Of a DNA stretch of 64,000 bases, positions 1 to 11,314 are shown in pieces; the stretch's first letter is position 1, and each line of letters opens with the position of its first letter. Made by a program: the position numbers and the translations under genes. The notes under the pieces are model-generated. The model was not told the origin of the DNA and did no database searches. It saw only the letters and a program-made list of their open reading frames with translations. The stretch is from Alisma plantago-aquatica (taxonomy: Eukaryota > Streptophyta > Magnoliopsida > Alismatales > Alismataceae): contig OY856409.1 in the NCBI GenBank assembly GCA_963693085.1, positions 1,335,413,415-1,335,477,414 on the forward strand, written 5' to 3'.

Positions 1-3000
1 TTGTGAACTTGCATTCCCCTACAAGATGGTTGTGACTTTCTTCCTTTTCCCCGCAAAGCAAGCATACAATAGATATATCATAATTCCAACTCTTTACTCT
101 ATCTAAGGTGGTAAGGATATTGTGTAAAAATTTATAAACACATGTGCTCCATTTTGGCACGTGCCTATCGGTACAAATCTGTTCACCCAGTGGGTCCTTT
201 GCGCCTCTTGTCCGGGACACCTCCCATATGTTTATCTTCTTGTCTTTGAGTTGCCATCCTCTAGAATCATTAGCAACAAACAAGTGTTTAATTTGTGGCC
301 ATACTTCTCTCATGACATTGATGTACCGTGAGTAACTTTCTCTTGTCTTTGGGATAAAGTCTAGTCCTCTAGGATATCAGTCTCTCATCCACTTTCCCTA
401 AGTAGATGTGCCTACTTGAAGAGCAACAATCCTCCTCATGGATCCCCATCTAGCTATGTATCTAGGGGTCTTCAAATCTATCCCACCTTCATCTATAGGA
501 AAAGCCAGCCTAGAATACTTCATAGGATGATATTCACTCCCCCACAGAAAGTTAGCCATCTTTATTTCAATTCTATCCAGAATAGAAATGGGAATTTCAC
601 CTTGTTGCACCCAGAAGATGAGAAGTCCCTCAATGGCAACTTTTATCAAAGTTCTGTGCCCCGCCATGGAAGTCTTTTGTGTAGGCCATCTATTGATCAT
701 CTCCTCCACTTTATCAATGCATTCAGTAAAATCTTTGACCTGAAGATTTCCACCTGCAAGTTGAAATCCCAAGTATTTTGTTGGGAATTCACCTCTCTCT
801 ATGCCCATAGCCTGAATGAGTTTGTCCTTCAACATGTAGCAGTTTTTAGATAAGAATATATGTGTTTTATTTGCATTAACACACAACACTGTTTGTTCTC
901 CAAATCTCCCCAGAAGACTTTTAAGGTTCTCCATACATTGCTGCTTGGCTTCTAAAAAAATCAGGATGTCATCCGTAAAAATTAGATGTGTCATTACCTT
1001 TGTGTCGTGGACTGTGTAAGGCTTTATTTCCTTTCGTTCTTCAGCTTGTTGCATTTTTCTTGAGAAGTACTCCATGACAATTACAAATAGAAGGGGGGAT
1101 AAAGGGTCACCTTGGCGTAGCCCATTACGACCCCTAAAGAGACCAGCAGACGTGCCATTAACTAGGATAGAGTAGTTAGTAGTCCAAACACATTGTTTCA
1201 TCCAGCCAATCTATTATTCATTAAATCCTATTTGTTGCATGATCCATCGTAATTTTCCTCATCTCACACTGTCATAAGCTTTGGAAATATCAAGTTTAAG
1301 GCAGGCTTTTCTACTACCTCTCATGACATTAAAATCCGGAAGAAATTCTCCAGCCAACTGAACAGAATCGCTGATGCTCCTACCTGTGACAAAGGCGCCT
1401 TGATTTATAGAAATAAGGTAGGGGATGACCATTTTCAACTGGGCAGCTAGAATCTTTGCAATAATTTTGTATTGAACCGAGCAGCACGTAATAGGACGGA
1501 AGTTAGCAAGAGAAGAAGTGACTTTATTTTTTGGAATAAGAACCAGAAAGGAGTGATTGACCTGTCTCATCATGTTTCCACCTTCCAGAAACCAATCTAC
1601 ATAAGCAAGCAAATCATCTTTAATGATATCCCAACTTCTCTTGTAGAAGAAAGCATTGAAACCATCTGACCCGGGTGATTTGTTGCTTCCAATACTCCAC
1701 ACCGCATCCTTAACCTCTTGTTCATTGGCTTTCCTAGTGAGAATATTGTTGTGGGTGCTTGTGAGTCTGAACTTCCAATCGACCTCTTCATTATCATCAA
1801 TATCATCAGATAAGTTTTTATCATACAGAGATGAGTAGAAGTTAATAGCATGTTCCTCGAGGTCCTCCTGCTTGTTGACCACCATCCCTTCAGCATTTAT
1901 AAGTTCAGAAATAATATTACATACCTCTCTTCTTCTAACTGCAGCATGGTAGAGCTTTGTGTTCCTCTCTCCATCCTCCATCCAATTTTCTTTGCTTCTT
2001 TGCCAGTAGAATTTCTCCTCTGCCTTTTTTAAGTCCTCAAGCATCATTTTTACCTCCCTTTCTCTCTCAATCAGATTTGAATTTAATGGATCAAACAACA
2101 ACTTTACTCTGATATCCTTACACTCCCTTTTGGTGTCCTTCAGTAGATTTTGGATGTTAACCTCTTCTTTCTCCCATTTCTTGAGAGCCATCTTGGTGTT
2201 CTTCAACTTCATAGAAAACACATACATAAGATTTTATGTCACTTGAATATTCCAACTATGCTTAACGACATCCGCAAAACATTTCCAGTCTGCCCAGTAG
2301 TTTAGAAATCTGAAAGGTCTCCTTTTCTGCTTCTTCTCCGCTAACTGGACTGAGATAGGTGCATGATCACTAATATCAGATCCTTCGGCTTTAACCTGCA
2401 CATTTGGAAGAATTGTTAGCCATTCATCATTCACCAGTGCCCTATTAAGTTTTCTTGCTATCCTGTCCTTCAGACCTCTTTCATTATTCTAGGTGAAAAT
2501 GTCCCCCCTGCCATTGGTAATTCAAACAAACATGCTTTGTCAATGGCCCGGTTGAAAGCATCCACCTCAGCACTAATAGCTAATCTTCTGCCTCTTTTCT
2601 CATCCTATAAACGTATTGTATTAAAGTCACCAATTACCATCCAAGAAAGCTGAACCTGCTTTGATAAAGAAACCATATCATCCCATAAATTCAGTCTTGC
2701 CTTTCCGTCATTATGGCCGTAAATAGTTGTCAACCATATATGCAGACATCCACTGTTGACACAGCCCACTATCACCTACTGGTACGACATTTGTACCACA
2801 GAAACCTACCATGCATTGGGCTTCCAAGCCACACATACTCTAGCAACCTCAACATAATATATGTTGGATACATGTTCCCAACCTTGAGGAAATAGATATT
2901 TGATACTATTTTTATTTTGTCCTTTTATCTTCATTTCTACCAAAGCAACCATCGTATGACCACTGGCTGTGATCCATTCTCTGATTTCTTTATTCTTGTT

Positions 3001-3042
3001 CCTGTCACACCCTCCCTTGATATTCCATAGGAGCATGGACAT
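1..3042 (-). pseudogene. LINE ORF2: endonuclease, reverse transcriptase, zf-RVT; broken
   Basis: The start is the Met of MSMLLWNIKGG at 3042, which opens an APE-type endonuclease. Its later part at 2234-2434 keeps the SDHAP motif. The reverse transcriptase spans about 2227-400. It has NFRPITCCSVQYKIIAK, INQGAFVTGR, the motif A segment KLDISKAYD near 1265-1290, GLRQGDPLSPLLFV, and the catalytic box as FTDD (961-980) where most plant LINEs have FADD. Stops near 1258 and 1210 split the RT domain, and others occur near 2230, 2490 and 2800. At 1-60 a second frame shows CLLCGEKEESHNHLVGEC, the Cys/His pattern of the plant zf-RVT domain. The gene therefore continues to the left window edge. The product would nick DNA and copy the LINE RNA, but this copy is dead. 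Confidence 0.9.
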
Positions 3043-3043
3043 A

Positions 3044-4447
3044 TCAGAGATTTTTGTTTGACCTGGTACGCCTAGAAGGCCCCTTCCCACCATTCTTGCC
3101 TTTCTCTGTCTGTTCTTGTTGCTTGGTTGCATTTTCCTCCTCAGCATCTGACTCGAATAATTCCTCAAATCTATTTGTTGTGTCAAGGATGGCACTCACC
3201 CCTTGGGTTCTAGGATACCTTGTCTTCTTTACCCCTTTCCTCCGAGAACAGCACACAAATTCCCCCTCCTCTCGGTCTCCTTGAGGTGAGGACTCAGTCT
3301 GTTGCCCTCCATTTTCATTTCTACTGCTCAATGCTGCTTCTGTGGATTTGCTTGTCGCCCGCTGCAACTCTTCCTCAAATGTCTTCTTCTCTTCCTGTCA
3401 AGTGTCAACCTTCGACGCCCCTAACCCAGCCACAGTTGTGTCTGCATCCTTTGCCTTCCATACCGCCTTGCCCTTCTATGCCTCCTTCTTCTTCTCGGTC
3501 TGGCCACAGTCTGTCGTGTCATGGTTGAAAGCACGGTAGTGCTCACATCTCTCTGGAATATGATCATACGCCATAGACACGGGGATTGGATCCCGTCCTT
3601 TTACGTTGGGCCAAATTGTTGTAGGCTTGGGTCCATCGACCTTCAATTCCACGAGCACCCTTGCCTACTCACCTTCTAGTGAGCCCTTGTCGATGTGCAG
3701 CACGCGTCCCGCACCCGCAACAATCATCCCTGCCGCCCTCCTCGTCCATGATCAGCCAAATGACTTGATTGTCATCTAGGTCAGGATGGTGTTGAAGACA
3801 TCCTTCTTCAGCTCATCACCATAGGAGTAGTGCTTCACCACCACCAATTTGTGGTCGAACCACCGAGGACCCATAGCAAGAACTTCTTCCTTGTCTGTTG
3901 CTGTCGAGAACCGGACCAAGAAGACTCCATTGTTGTGGGACAATAACTCGAACGAGCCCTTCGGCTTTCACGTACGCTTGATCCAAGCAAGCAGATGAGG
4001 GTAGAATGGCCGCTTCCCCAAGGTGTAGATCATAATCGTGTATTCCCATATATTTTGGAGTCGGTCAAACTCCTCAGCATCCAGGTCAACGTGGACCTCT
4101 CCTTCTTCCTCCCTCGGATGTAGGAACTCCATGGCATCCTTCGTAGTGCCCGCCAGTTGCTTCAGGATTTGATTCCATGCCACCACCTTCTTCGATCCTC
4201 CTCCTCCATCCTTGGACGTGTGCGGCGGCAGCGGCCCGCCTCCTACGTTCTCTGTCGTCTGGTCCTTAGGGTTTCTCACAGCCGACATCTCTTTGCCTCC
4301 CAACATCTCGGAGGCTTGGGTATTGGTGGTTGGTAGGGTGTGTTGATGGTGGGGTGGGGTTGTGTGGGGGTGGACGCCATCAGCCGGGGTGGCTGGTGGC
4401 ATGGGCACCATGGCCCCGAGGGTTCCGACGATCGCCTTCCCAATCAC
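3044..4447 (-). pseudogene. LINE ORF1, gag-like DUF4283 plus zinc knuckle, broken
   Basis: This is the nucleic-acid-binding ORF1 protein of a plant LINE. The N-terminal part from 4447 is rich in Pro and His. It then matches the DUF4283 pattern, with WEYTIMIYTLGKRPF running into KRT, a TGA near 3967, and continuation in the same frame as NNGVFLVRFSTATDKEEVL and GPRWFDHKLVVVKHY. Further stops lie near 3776, 3751 and 3667. After these come ARVLVELKVDGPKP and a knuckle at about 3500-3560 reading C-E-H-Y-x5-H-x4-C. There the second Cys of the expected C-x2-C-x4-H-x4-C is Tyr. The C-terminal part is basic and acidic, down to 3044. Known role of the family: RNA binding in the retrotransposition particle. 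This copy cannot make a full protein. Confidence 0.8.
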
Positions 4448-4480
4448 CCAGATCGCACCCTAGGAGACACGCCCAAGTTT

Positions 4481-4522
4481 TGTATGTATGTATGTATGTA
4501 TGTATGTATGTATGTATGTATG
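4481..4522. repeat. (TGTA)n microsatellite, left
   Basis: About ten perfect TGTA units stand between the LINE 5' end and the 3' end of a SINE on the minus strand. On the minus strand this reads (TACA)n and could be the SINE's own tail, the target, or both. Confidence 0.95.
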
Positions 4523-4676
4523 AGATTAAGAGAGAAAGATTTCCCCCCTCTCCCACGCCCGTGGCGGAGGCCGAACACCTGGGAGGGTGGTAAATCAAGG
4601 CGGCAACTGGGAATCAAACCTGGGTCCCTTCATGAGGAGACACCGTGCTTGACCACTTGAGCCACTCCTTGTCGGT
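4523..4676 (-). mobile_element. tRNA-derived SINE
   Basis: On the minus strand this 150-bp unit carries an RNA polymerase III type 2 internal promoter. Box A reads TGGCTCAAGTGG (4653-4664) and box B reads GGTTTGATTCC (4610-4620), with about 32 bp between them. Downstream it runs through a GC-rich, tRNA-unrelated body to an A/T-rich end next to the TACA tail. It does not fold as an intact tRNA: there is no matched acceptor stem and the body is about twice tRNA length. The TACA runs on both sides fit insertion into, or duplication of, a TACA microsatellite. Confidence 0.75.
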
Positions 4677-4732
4677 TGTATGTATGTATGTATGTATGTA
4701 TGTATGCATGTATGTATGTATGTATGTATATA
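4677..4732. repeat. (TGTA)n microsatellite, right
   Basis: About thirteen TGTA units with a single TGCA variant lie directly at the 5' side of the SINE. The pair of TGTA runs brackets the SINE. Confidence 0.9.
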
Positions 4733-6328
4733 AGAAAAACATTCATGAACTAAAAATATTTATATAAGAATATAAGCATAATTTAATCAGATTTTCCATT
4801 ATGCGTCATCCTCGTATCATTCACCACCCAAAAGAAAGATCCTTTATTACATGACAAACCTAGCATAGGATATGTCACTGTGCTTGCCTACCATGGGGTA
4901 GGTCTCCTACTAGCACTCCTCTTACCAAGAGATACACTTATTTCAACCAATATTCATATGCCAAGTTTTTTGTGTACATACGATGTACATATACCATATA
5001 GGGGGTCAAGTAAGAGGTATCATGTACTTATAATTAAGAATCAGAGTCCATAGATGTTCCTCGCTTGTAGCTTGGTAATCTTAGAATGTTTATATCACTT
5101 ATGCATTTGTTAATTGATTATTTGGGTTTGGTTCTTGGAGTCTAAGTCCAAAGTATGGTCTTTAGGTATTATGAGTCTAGATTTTACTATTGTGAAGGAT
5201 GTTAAAGTTAATATCACATAAAAATGTTCACATATGTAAAACCTCTTTCATTATTCCAAATTTACATTATAAATTCCTCAAATGTGATATTTTCAAAAGG
5301 ATGTTACAAGTATTGAGTTGGGTTCGTAATAAAAAAACATAACAAAACAAGGTTTCTATATTATTTTTGCAATTTTTAGATCATGGTACTTTTTGGATTC
5401 AAAAATATGGTGAAATTAATGAAGTCTGATTTATAGATACGATAAGCTACTAATACGTTTTTTTTTTCAAAGCGAGTTCCCCACCAACGGTAGCCGAACC
5501 ATCCGCTAAATTTGTCCTTTTTAATGCATTTACCCTGCTGGAGCAAAATAATTAAAATGAGTGTCAAATATTTAAGGTTGTACATCAACTAACATAAATA
5601 TGGAGTTTCATGATATATATTTGCATGGGTATTTCAAGATAAATACATAATGTAATTCTATTACTAGGGATCTAGTAGTACTTGCAGCTAGATTCATGAT
5701 TTTTATAATTTTCTAATTAAAATCAAATATCAATTTTTTTATACTCCTATGATTTACTAGTATTTTTTCAAGATTGTGATATCAACTAGAATAACAAAAT
5801 AGATGATGGTTGAAAAAAATAATGACTACAGAGGATCAAGGGATCCTCATATGGGATTGAGTTGATGAGGTATATTGATCCTACCACACCCAATTACACA
5901 CATGATGGAATTGAGTTACTAAGGTGTAATTATCTTGTTGGTCCTAGTCATACCATTCAATAAAGATGATTCTCCTATCCTCCTCACCATCCTCATCTTC
6001 AACTTATTAGCTACTTTAGTGAATTCAAGTAGAGGGTCATGGGATATCTACTTCACCTTTTTGAGCTCTTCATGAGGGTTGATAGAGTGTTTTTGTGTGA
6101 TGGCTATTTGTGAATTTGAGTGTTGCCATAGTGGGTGAAAGTGGTCACTAGAGAAAGGAGGAAGTAGAGGATTAAGTGGCCTTAGGGTGCACTTCCATGG
6201 GTACTACAAAGTTAGAGAGGTTGATGTTTCACAGTGAAAACATGTGGAGTAGTGAGTCAAGATTAAGGTGAAGGTGGGAGGTGGTATAAGTTGGGTAAGG
6301 GGACATGATAGTGTTTTAGTGAAATTTT
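4733..6328. other. AT-rich spacer, nothing identified
   Basis: I see no coding similarity, LTR boundary, primer binding site or terminal repeat here. A 70-codon open frame on the minus strand at 5376-5588 has no recognisable motif. The stretch ends at the 5' LTR of the Copia element. Confidence 0.5.
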
Positions 6329-6514
6329 TGAGATATATATTTATCTATAGTTATTTTATTCCCTTTTAATTCTTTTTACATAAGTCTTATGTATTGTGGA
6401 CCTAAGTATAATAAGCTTGTTAGCATTTTCTATGTGCTTCCTAGTTGTTTCTCCTCCAATTTATAGGAGAGGGTTGTACTCAGTTTGAATATAGAAAGAC
6501 GGCTGTTCTCAACA
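6329..6514 (+). repeat. Copia 5' LTR
   Basis: It starts TGAGATATATAT and ends CTCAACA, so it has the usual TG...CA ends. It is followed directly by a primer binding site. The first 35 bp are repeated, with changes, at 11279-11314 after the polypurine tract. The boundary at the left is inferred from that alignment. Confidence 0.8.
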
Positions 6515-6526
6515 TGGTATTAGAGC
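6515..6526 (+). other. Copia primer binding site (initiator tRNA-Met type)
   Basis: TGGTATTAGAGC differs by one base from TGGTATCAGAGC, the usual plant LTR-retrotransposon site complementary to the 3' end of initiator tRNA-Met. It touches the 5' LTR end. Confidence 0.85.
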
Positions 6527-7166
6527 AAGATAGATAGCTGCCGCAATACCTCTCCTTTCCAAGACAACGTTGTCGTCGTATATTCTTCCATCCCCACTCG
6601 TCATCTTATTCCTCTCTACCATTGTTGATCACACCAAGGGAGATCTACTCTCCTTTCTATATCTATCCTCTTCCCAACAAGAGGATCTAAGGAAATTGCT
6701 TACGGTATTTCCGCTAGTCTTATGCCCTAAAGGTTGGCGTTTGGAAAGGCGTATGATACCTTGTTTGTGGTCATCTATGACAACCTTCTATAGGGAATTT
6801 CTCACTTATTATTTGATATGATTGGATCTTTCCAACATATATCCATTTATCTTGGTGATGTGTAAGGTTCACCATCTATTATGGACCTTCTTTTCTGGGC
6901 AAGATATGCTATTTTGTCGTTCTACACGGCGTGTGCCTTACCTACACATCGTGTCACCGCCGGTTTCTATGACGAATATGTCACTGATTGAAATCTGCAC
7001 AAGCCACACGACGTTTCTACTTCTGATATGGCATGTTGAAGACTTTCTTCTCTAGTTTATTGCAAGTGACATGGTGTATCCTCCTCTTGACATGATGTGT
7101 CAATGACTTCTTGGCTCTATTTCTATTTTTACTTTGTAGTTCCATTATACCTTGCATTGGTATATT

Positions 7167-7950
7167 ATGGGGTCATCTTCTTTTGTGATTGGAATGTTCG
7201 AAACAAACCCCAAGTGTGTTACTTCTATAAAATTTAATGGCACCAACTATGTTTTATTGGCACGCTCTTTTCAAATCTATGCACACTCTTCTGGAAACTT
7301 GGAACATCTGACATGTTTACCTCTACCAAAAGAAGACGCATTTGTCAAAAAGAAAACTACTGAGGAAACATCTGAGAAATTGAAGTCCGATTTTAAGAGG
7401 TGGGTTGAACATGATTCACTAGATCTCTCCTGGATATTGAATAGTTGAGAATCACATATCTCTGCTAATCTTTTCTTCACCAACACCGCCAAGGATGCAT
7501 GGGGTCACCTTGCCCAAGTATATTCTAGTAAAGGAAATGCATCCTGAGTATTTGATCTATACAAGCATTTGTATTTTCTAAAACTTGTAGATAACTCTGG
7601 CTTCACCTCTCACTTTGATACCTTCAAAGATATTTGTGGGGAACTAAAACTCAATCGTCCCTTATCATTTGACATTATTAAAATGCAAAAGCAACATGAG
7701 GAAATACAACTTTGTCAGTTTTTGGCATCTACCTTCTAGTTATGAAGCTGATCGTTAGCAAATTCTTACCTCTAAACCTTTACTGACACTAGATGATGTT
7801 TATTTGTAATTGTCTCACTCTGTCTCTTCCACTCTTGCTACCTAGGATCCTACAACCCTTGTTGTTTCCAGATGAGACAATCATGGATGTGGTTGAGGGA
7901 AAAGTCTCAATAATAGTGGGAGATGATCCTCTTCTTCCTCATCCCAACCT
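7167..7950 (+). pseudogene. Copia gag (capsid region), broken
   Basis: The in-frame Met at 7167 opens a protein with the Copia capsid N-terminal pattern, including IKFNGTNYVLLARSFQIYAHS, close to the family signature for DUF4219/UBN2-type gag. The first frame ends at 7446. Recognisable gag continues after stops and frame changes (FFTNTAKDAWGHLAQVYSS, then HFDTFKDICGELKLNRPLS). The capsid would package element RNA in virus-like particles, but at least four interruptions before the zinc knuckle make this copy inactive. Confidence 0.75.
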
Positions 7951-9687
7951 TTTATTGTAACCTATGCAAACAAACAAATTACGCTGAAGACAAGTGTTGG
8001 AAAAAGCATGGAAAACCCGAATGGGCATATAAAGTGTCAACTCCAAATGTTGATGGAGATTCTAACTCTGTTCCTCATGTCACTAATCCTCATATGGTGA
8101 CACTGAGTTCTTCTAACCTTGATAAATTAATTAAGGCCACTTTTTCTACTACTATTCCTCCTCAAGCAAATATTGTCCAACACTCAGGTGACCCTTCGTG
8201 TCTTCAATCTTATTCTTCTTCATCAAACGATTATTGGGTTATTGATGCATGTGCTACATCTCATATTACTGGTAATAAGGACTTGTTTACTTATATGAAG
8301 AAATTTACTTACCATCCTCCTGTGCCTCTAACAGAAGGGACCACCTCTCCAGTTATTAGGAGAGGGGATGTGAACAATCACCTCCTTAAATCGTTCTTGT
8401 TTGTGTCTAAATTCCTATTAAACTTGATGTTTGTTAGTAAAATTACCAAAACTTTAAATTGTAGTGTACCCTTCTTTTCTTACACTATCTCTATGCCAAT
8501 CTCAGAATGAAGAAGACGATTGGTGGGGGATATGAAGGTGGAGATGGTTTGTATTACTTACAGACCTCGTCAAACTCAACTACTACTACTCTTATGGCCT
8601 AGTCTCGTTCTCTTCATCAGCGGCACCTATGACTCATTCACCCCTCTGTCTCAAAATTGAAGTATTTATTTCCAAATTTTTATACTGAGAACTTTTCATG
8701 TCAGTCTCGTCAACTTGGAAAACATTATCAAACAATTTTTCCTTGTCATCCTAACAATAGAAGTCTAAGTTTGTTTTAGTTAATTTATTATGATGTTTAG
8801 GGACCATGTCGTATTGCTAACCGTACTGGTGTACAATATTTTATTACTTTTATTAATGACTGGTCTCGTGCCATTTGGATATATTTGTTAAAAGATTATT
8901 CTGAAGTTTTAGATGTTTTCTTAAAATTTCTTAATGAGATAAAAACTCAACTTTCTGCTACTCTCAAATTTATTCACACTTATAATTCTTCTGAATATGT
9001 GCAACATGGTTTTCAAAAGATTTGTATTGCCAAAGGAATCATTCACCAAACTTCTTGTCCCTATAGTCTACAATAAAGTGAAGTTGAAGAATTGGCTTCT
9101 TCTTGATGTAACTCGCACTCTCCTAATTGAAATGAAAGTACCTAAATTTTATTGGGTTGATGCAATTCTTTTAGCTAATTATCTCATCAATCGGATGTCA
9201 TCTTCTGTGCTTCAAAATACCTTATAATCTTTTGTATCCCTATGAACCTATCTTTGCTTTACTACCAAAAGTTTTTGGATGCCTATGTTTTGTTCACAAT
9301 CACCAACCCGAGAATGATAAACTATCACCTTGTGCTTTTTGCTGTTGTTTTCTTGGTTACTCTCGTACACAAAAAGGGTATACATTTTTTGATCCAGTTG
9401 CATTTCATTTGTATGTCAGTGTAGCCGTCACCTTTTTTGAAGATACATCTTTCTTTTATGAACCAAGTAACCAGGAGCCACTTCCAGTTATGCCCATTCT
9501 CGAACTTAATGTGTTTGACATTTTACTTGAAGTATCCCTTACTCTGACATCTTCTGAGACTAATGATCCACCTAAAGACAATGGTAGTGTTACTAACTCT
9601 GTAACAACTTCTCATTCTGACATGTCCATTTGCAATGATCTGGTGCTAGATATTGTGTTTCCCAACATGTGTCCACAAATCATTTAA
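7923..9687 (+). pseudogene. Copia zinc knuckle, protease and integrase, broken
   Basis: A zinc knuckle stands near 7957 (CNLCKQTNYAEDKC, with Tyr where His is usual). It is followed by the retropepsin active site at about 8233, reading DYWVIDACATSHIT. The family normally has D-S-G-A, so the protease is mutated. A GAG-pre-integrase stretch lies at about 8680-8770. The integrase core is at about 8790-9080. Its first Asp is followed by a stop in place of Trp (DV*GP), and the expected second Asp (usual ..DNG.E) reads TYNSSEY, so the catalytic triad is lost. The region then continues through the C-terminal integrase part with several frame changes. None of these domains can work here. Confidence 0.85.
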
Positions 9688-9719
9688 ATGCTTCCATGTC
9701 TAATTTACTAATGTATTCT

Positions 9720-11223
9720 ATGCAATTTATATTCCTAAGAATGTTCGAGAGGAACTACTGCACTCTAGATGGAAACAAGACATGCATGAGGAGATGGATG
9801 CACTTCACTCTCGTGGGACATGGGACCTATTGATCTCCCTATAGGTAGTAAACCCGTTGGCTGCATATGGGTTTTTACTATGAAATACTTTCCTGATAGG
9901 ATGGTTGAACATCTAAAAGTCAGACTTGTTGCAAAGGAATACACACAAGTTGGAATTGATTACTTTGAAACCTTTTCCCCAGTTGCTCGTCTTTATTTTG
10001 TTCGCATTCTGATTTCTCTTGCTCTCAATAAAGTTTGGACCTTACATCAACTAGATGTTGAGAATGCCTTTTTATATGGCCATTTGCAGGAGATTTTCTA
10101 TATGTCACAACCGCCAGGTTATGTCGTTAAGGGGGAGCACAGTGGAAAAGTATGCCTTCTAAAGAAAGCCATTTATGGCCTAAAATAAAGTCCCTCAGCT
10201 TGGTTTGACAAGTTATCTCTTATGTTGCCCAAATTTGGCTTCATGTGATCTTAATGTGACCATTCTATGTTTATCAAAACCACTACTTACGGTATTGTTG
10301 TTCTTATTATTTATGTGGATGATATCATCATGTATGGCAGTGATGTTGTTGGAATTTTTGACACAAAGCTATATCTTATGAAGATTTTTGTTACCAAAGA
10401 CCTTGGGCGTCTACTGTATTTTCTTGGCATTGAGGTAGCACATAACAAGGATGGAACATATTTATCATAGAGTAAGTACACTCTAGACTTACTTAGTGAA
10501 ACTGGAATGCTTGGATGTAGACCTGCAGTCTATCCTATGGGTCAAGCTTATGATCTATGGGCAAAATCTACTCAACTCTTAGAAGACAAATTTAGTTATA
10601 AACGATTGGTTAGCAAACTTCTATATCTTACTGTTACAAGGCTAGACATATGCTTTGTTGTTGGTGTTCTTAGCCAATTCATGGATCGTCTTAGGCAGTG
10701 TCATTGGGATGTTGCACATCAAGTCTTGAGATATTTGAAGAATGCACCTAGAAATAGAATATTCTATAAAAGAAATGGGCATCTAGATGTGACTAGATAT
10801 TCTGATGTTGATTGTGCTGGATGTAAATCTGATAGGAGATCCGCCTATGGATATTGTACCTTTGTGAGGGGTAACTTGGTCACATGGAGAAGTAAGAAAC
10901 AAAATGTCATTGCCCGATCTAGTGCAGTAGTTGAGTATCGTGCTATAACACATACTACTTATGAGCTATTATGGATCAAATCAATTTTGTATGATTTTGG
11001 ATTTCCCATCACTCATACTATTCCAATGTATTGTGATAATTGTGTTGCCACCTTACTTGCTAGTAATCCTATGTTTCATGAAAGGACCAAGCACATCGAG
11101 GTGGATTGTCATTTGCTCTGCAATGTCGTGCTGACTAAAAAGATCACTACACCCTTCCTGCCTACACATGAGCAAATTGCTGATATTTTCACAAAGCCTC
11201 TCTTTGGAAAAAGAGTTGCATAG
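9720..11223 (+). pseudogene. Copia reverse transcriptase and RNase H, broken
   Basis: The RT begins in the segment before 9820 and shows RLVAKEYTQVGIDYFETFSP and LHQLDVENAFLYGHLQE. The catalytic box is intact as YVDDIIMYGS near 10312-10341. A stop at 10186 (GLK*SP) and frame breaks near 10195-10267 and 10468 interrupt it. RNase H runs at 10507-11223 with SRFDICF-like, QCHWDVAHQVLRYLK, SDRRSAYGYC, HERTKHIEVDCH and ADIFTKPL. This last part is the best preserved coding block of the element. Confidence 0.9.
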
Positions 11224-11266
11224 TTATGTTGTAAGCTGGGCATGATTGATATCTATGCTCCAGCTT

Positions 11267-11275
11267 GAAGGGGAG
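11267..11275 (+). other. Copia polypurine tract
   Basis: GAAGGGGAG lies directly before the 3' LTR remnant. It is the plus-strand priming site. Confidence 0.75.
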
Positions 11276-11278
11276 TAT

Positions 11279-11314
11279 CGAGATATATTTTTTTATTTGT
11301 AGTTGTTTTTATTG
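11279..11314 (+). repeat. Copia 3' LTR remnant
   Basis: Thirty-six bases align with the start of the 5' LTR (GAGATATAT, then a T-rich stretch and TAGTT). The first base is C instead of T. Similarity then stops abruptly and I do not find the rest of the LTR elsewhere in the window. Confidence 0.65.

Larger units (their letters stand above)
1..4478 (-). mobile_element. Degenerate L1-type plant LINE, 3' end cut by the window edge
   Basis: This is a non-LTR retrotransposon read on the minus strand. A gag-like ORF1 lies at about 3370-4447, followed by an ORF2 with endonuclease, reverse transcriptase and zinc-binding domains at about 1-3042. No LTRs are present. The 5' end is placed near 4478, just before a TGTA microsatellite. 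The 3' UTR and tail are not in the window. Several stops and frame changes interrupt both frames, so the copy is inactive. The family assignment rests on domain order and motifs that I can read. The exact LINE lineage is not determined. Confidence 0.9.
6329..11314 (+). mobile_element. Degenerate Ty1/Copia retrotransposon, 3' LTR truncated
   Basis: The order LTR, PBS, gag, protease, integrase, reverse transcriptase, RNase H, PPT is that of Copia. The 5' LTR is about 186 bp. The 3' LTR can be followed for only about 36 bp before unrelated sequence begins, so the element is truncated or was cut by a later rearrangement. A 5-bp target duplication cannot be tested because of this. Many stops and frameshifts run through gag and pol. 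Confidence 0.9.

Noticed and set aside
4600..4676. Functional tRNA gene on the minus strand
   Set aside because: Boxes A and B are present, but there is no matched acceptor stem and the sequence continues into a SINE body.
5376..5588. 70-codon minus-strand frame with a hydrophobic start
   Set aside because: No domain, AT-rich DNA, and no promoter or neighbour support.
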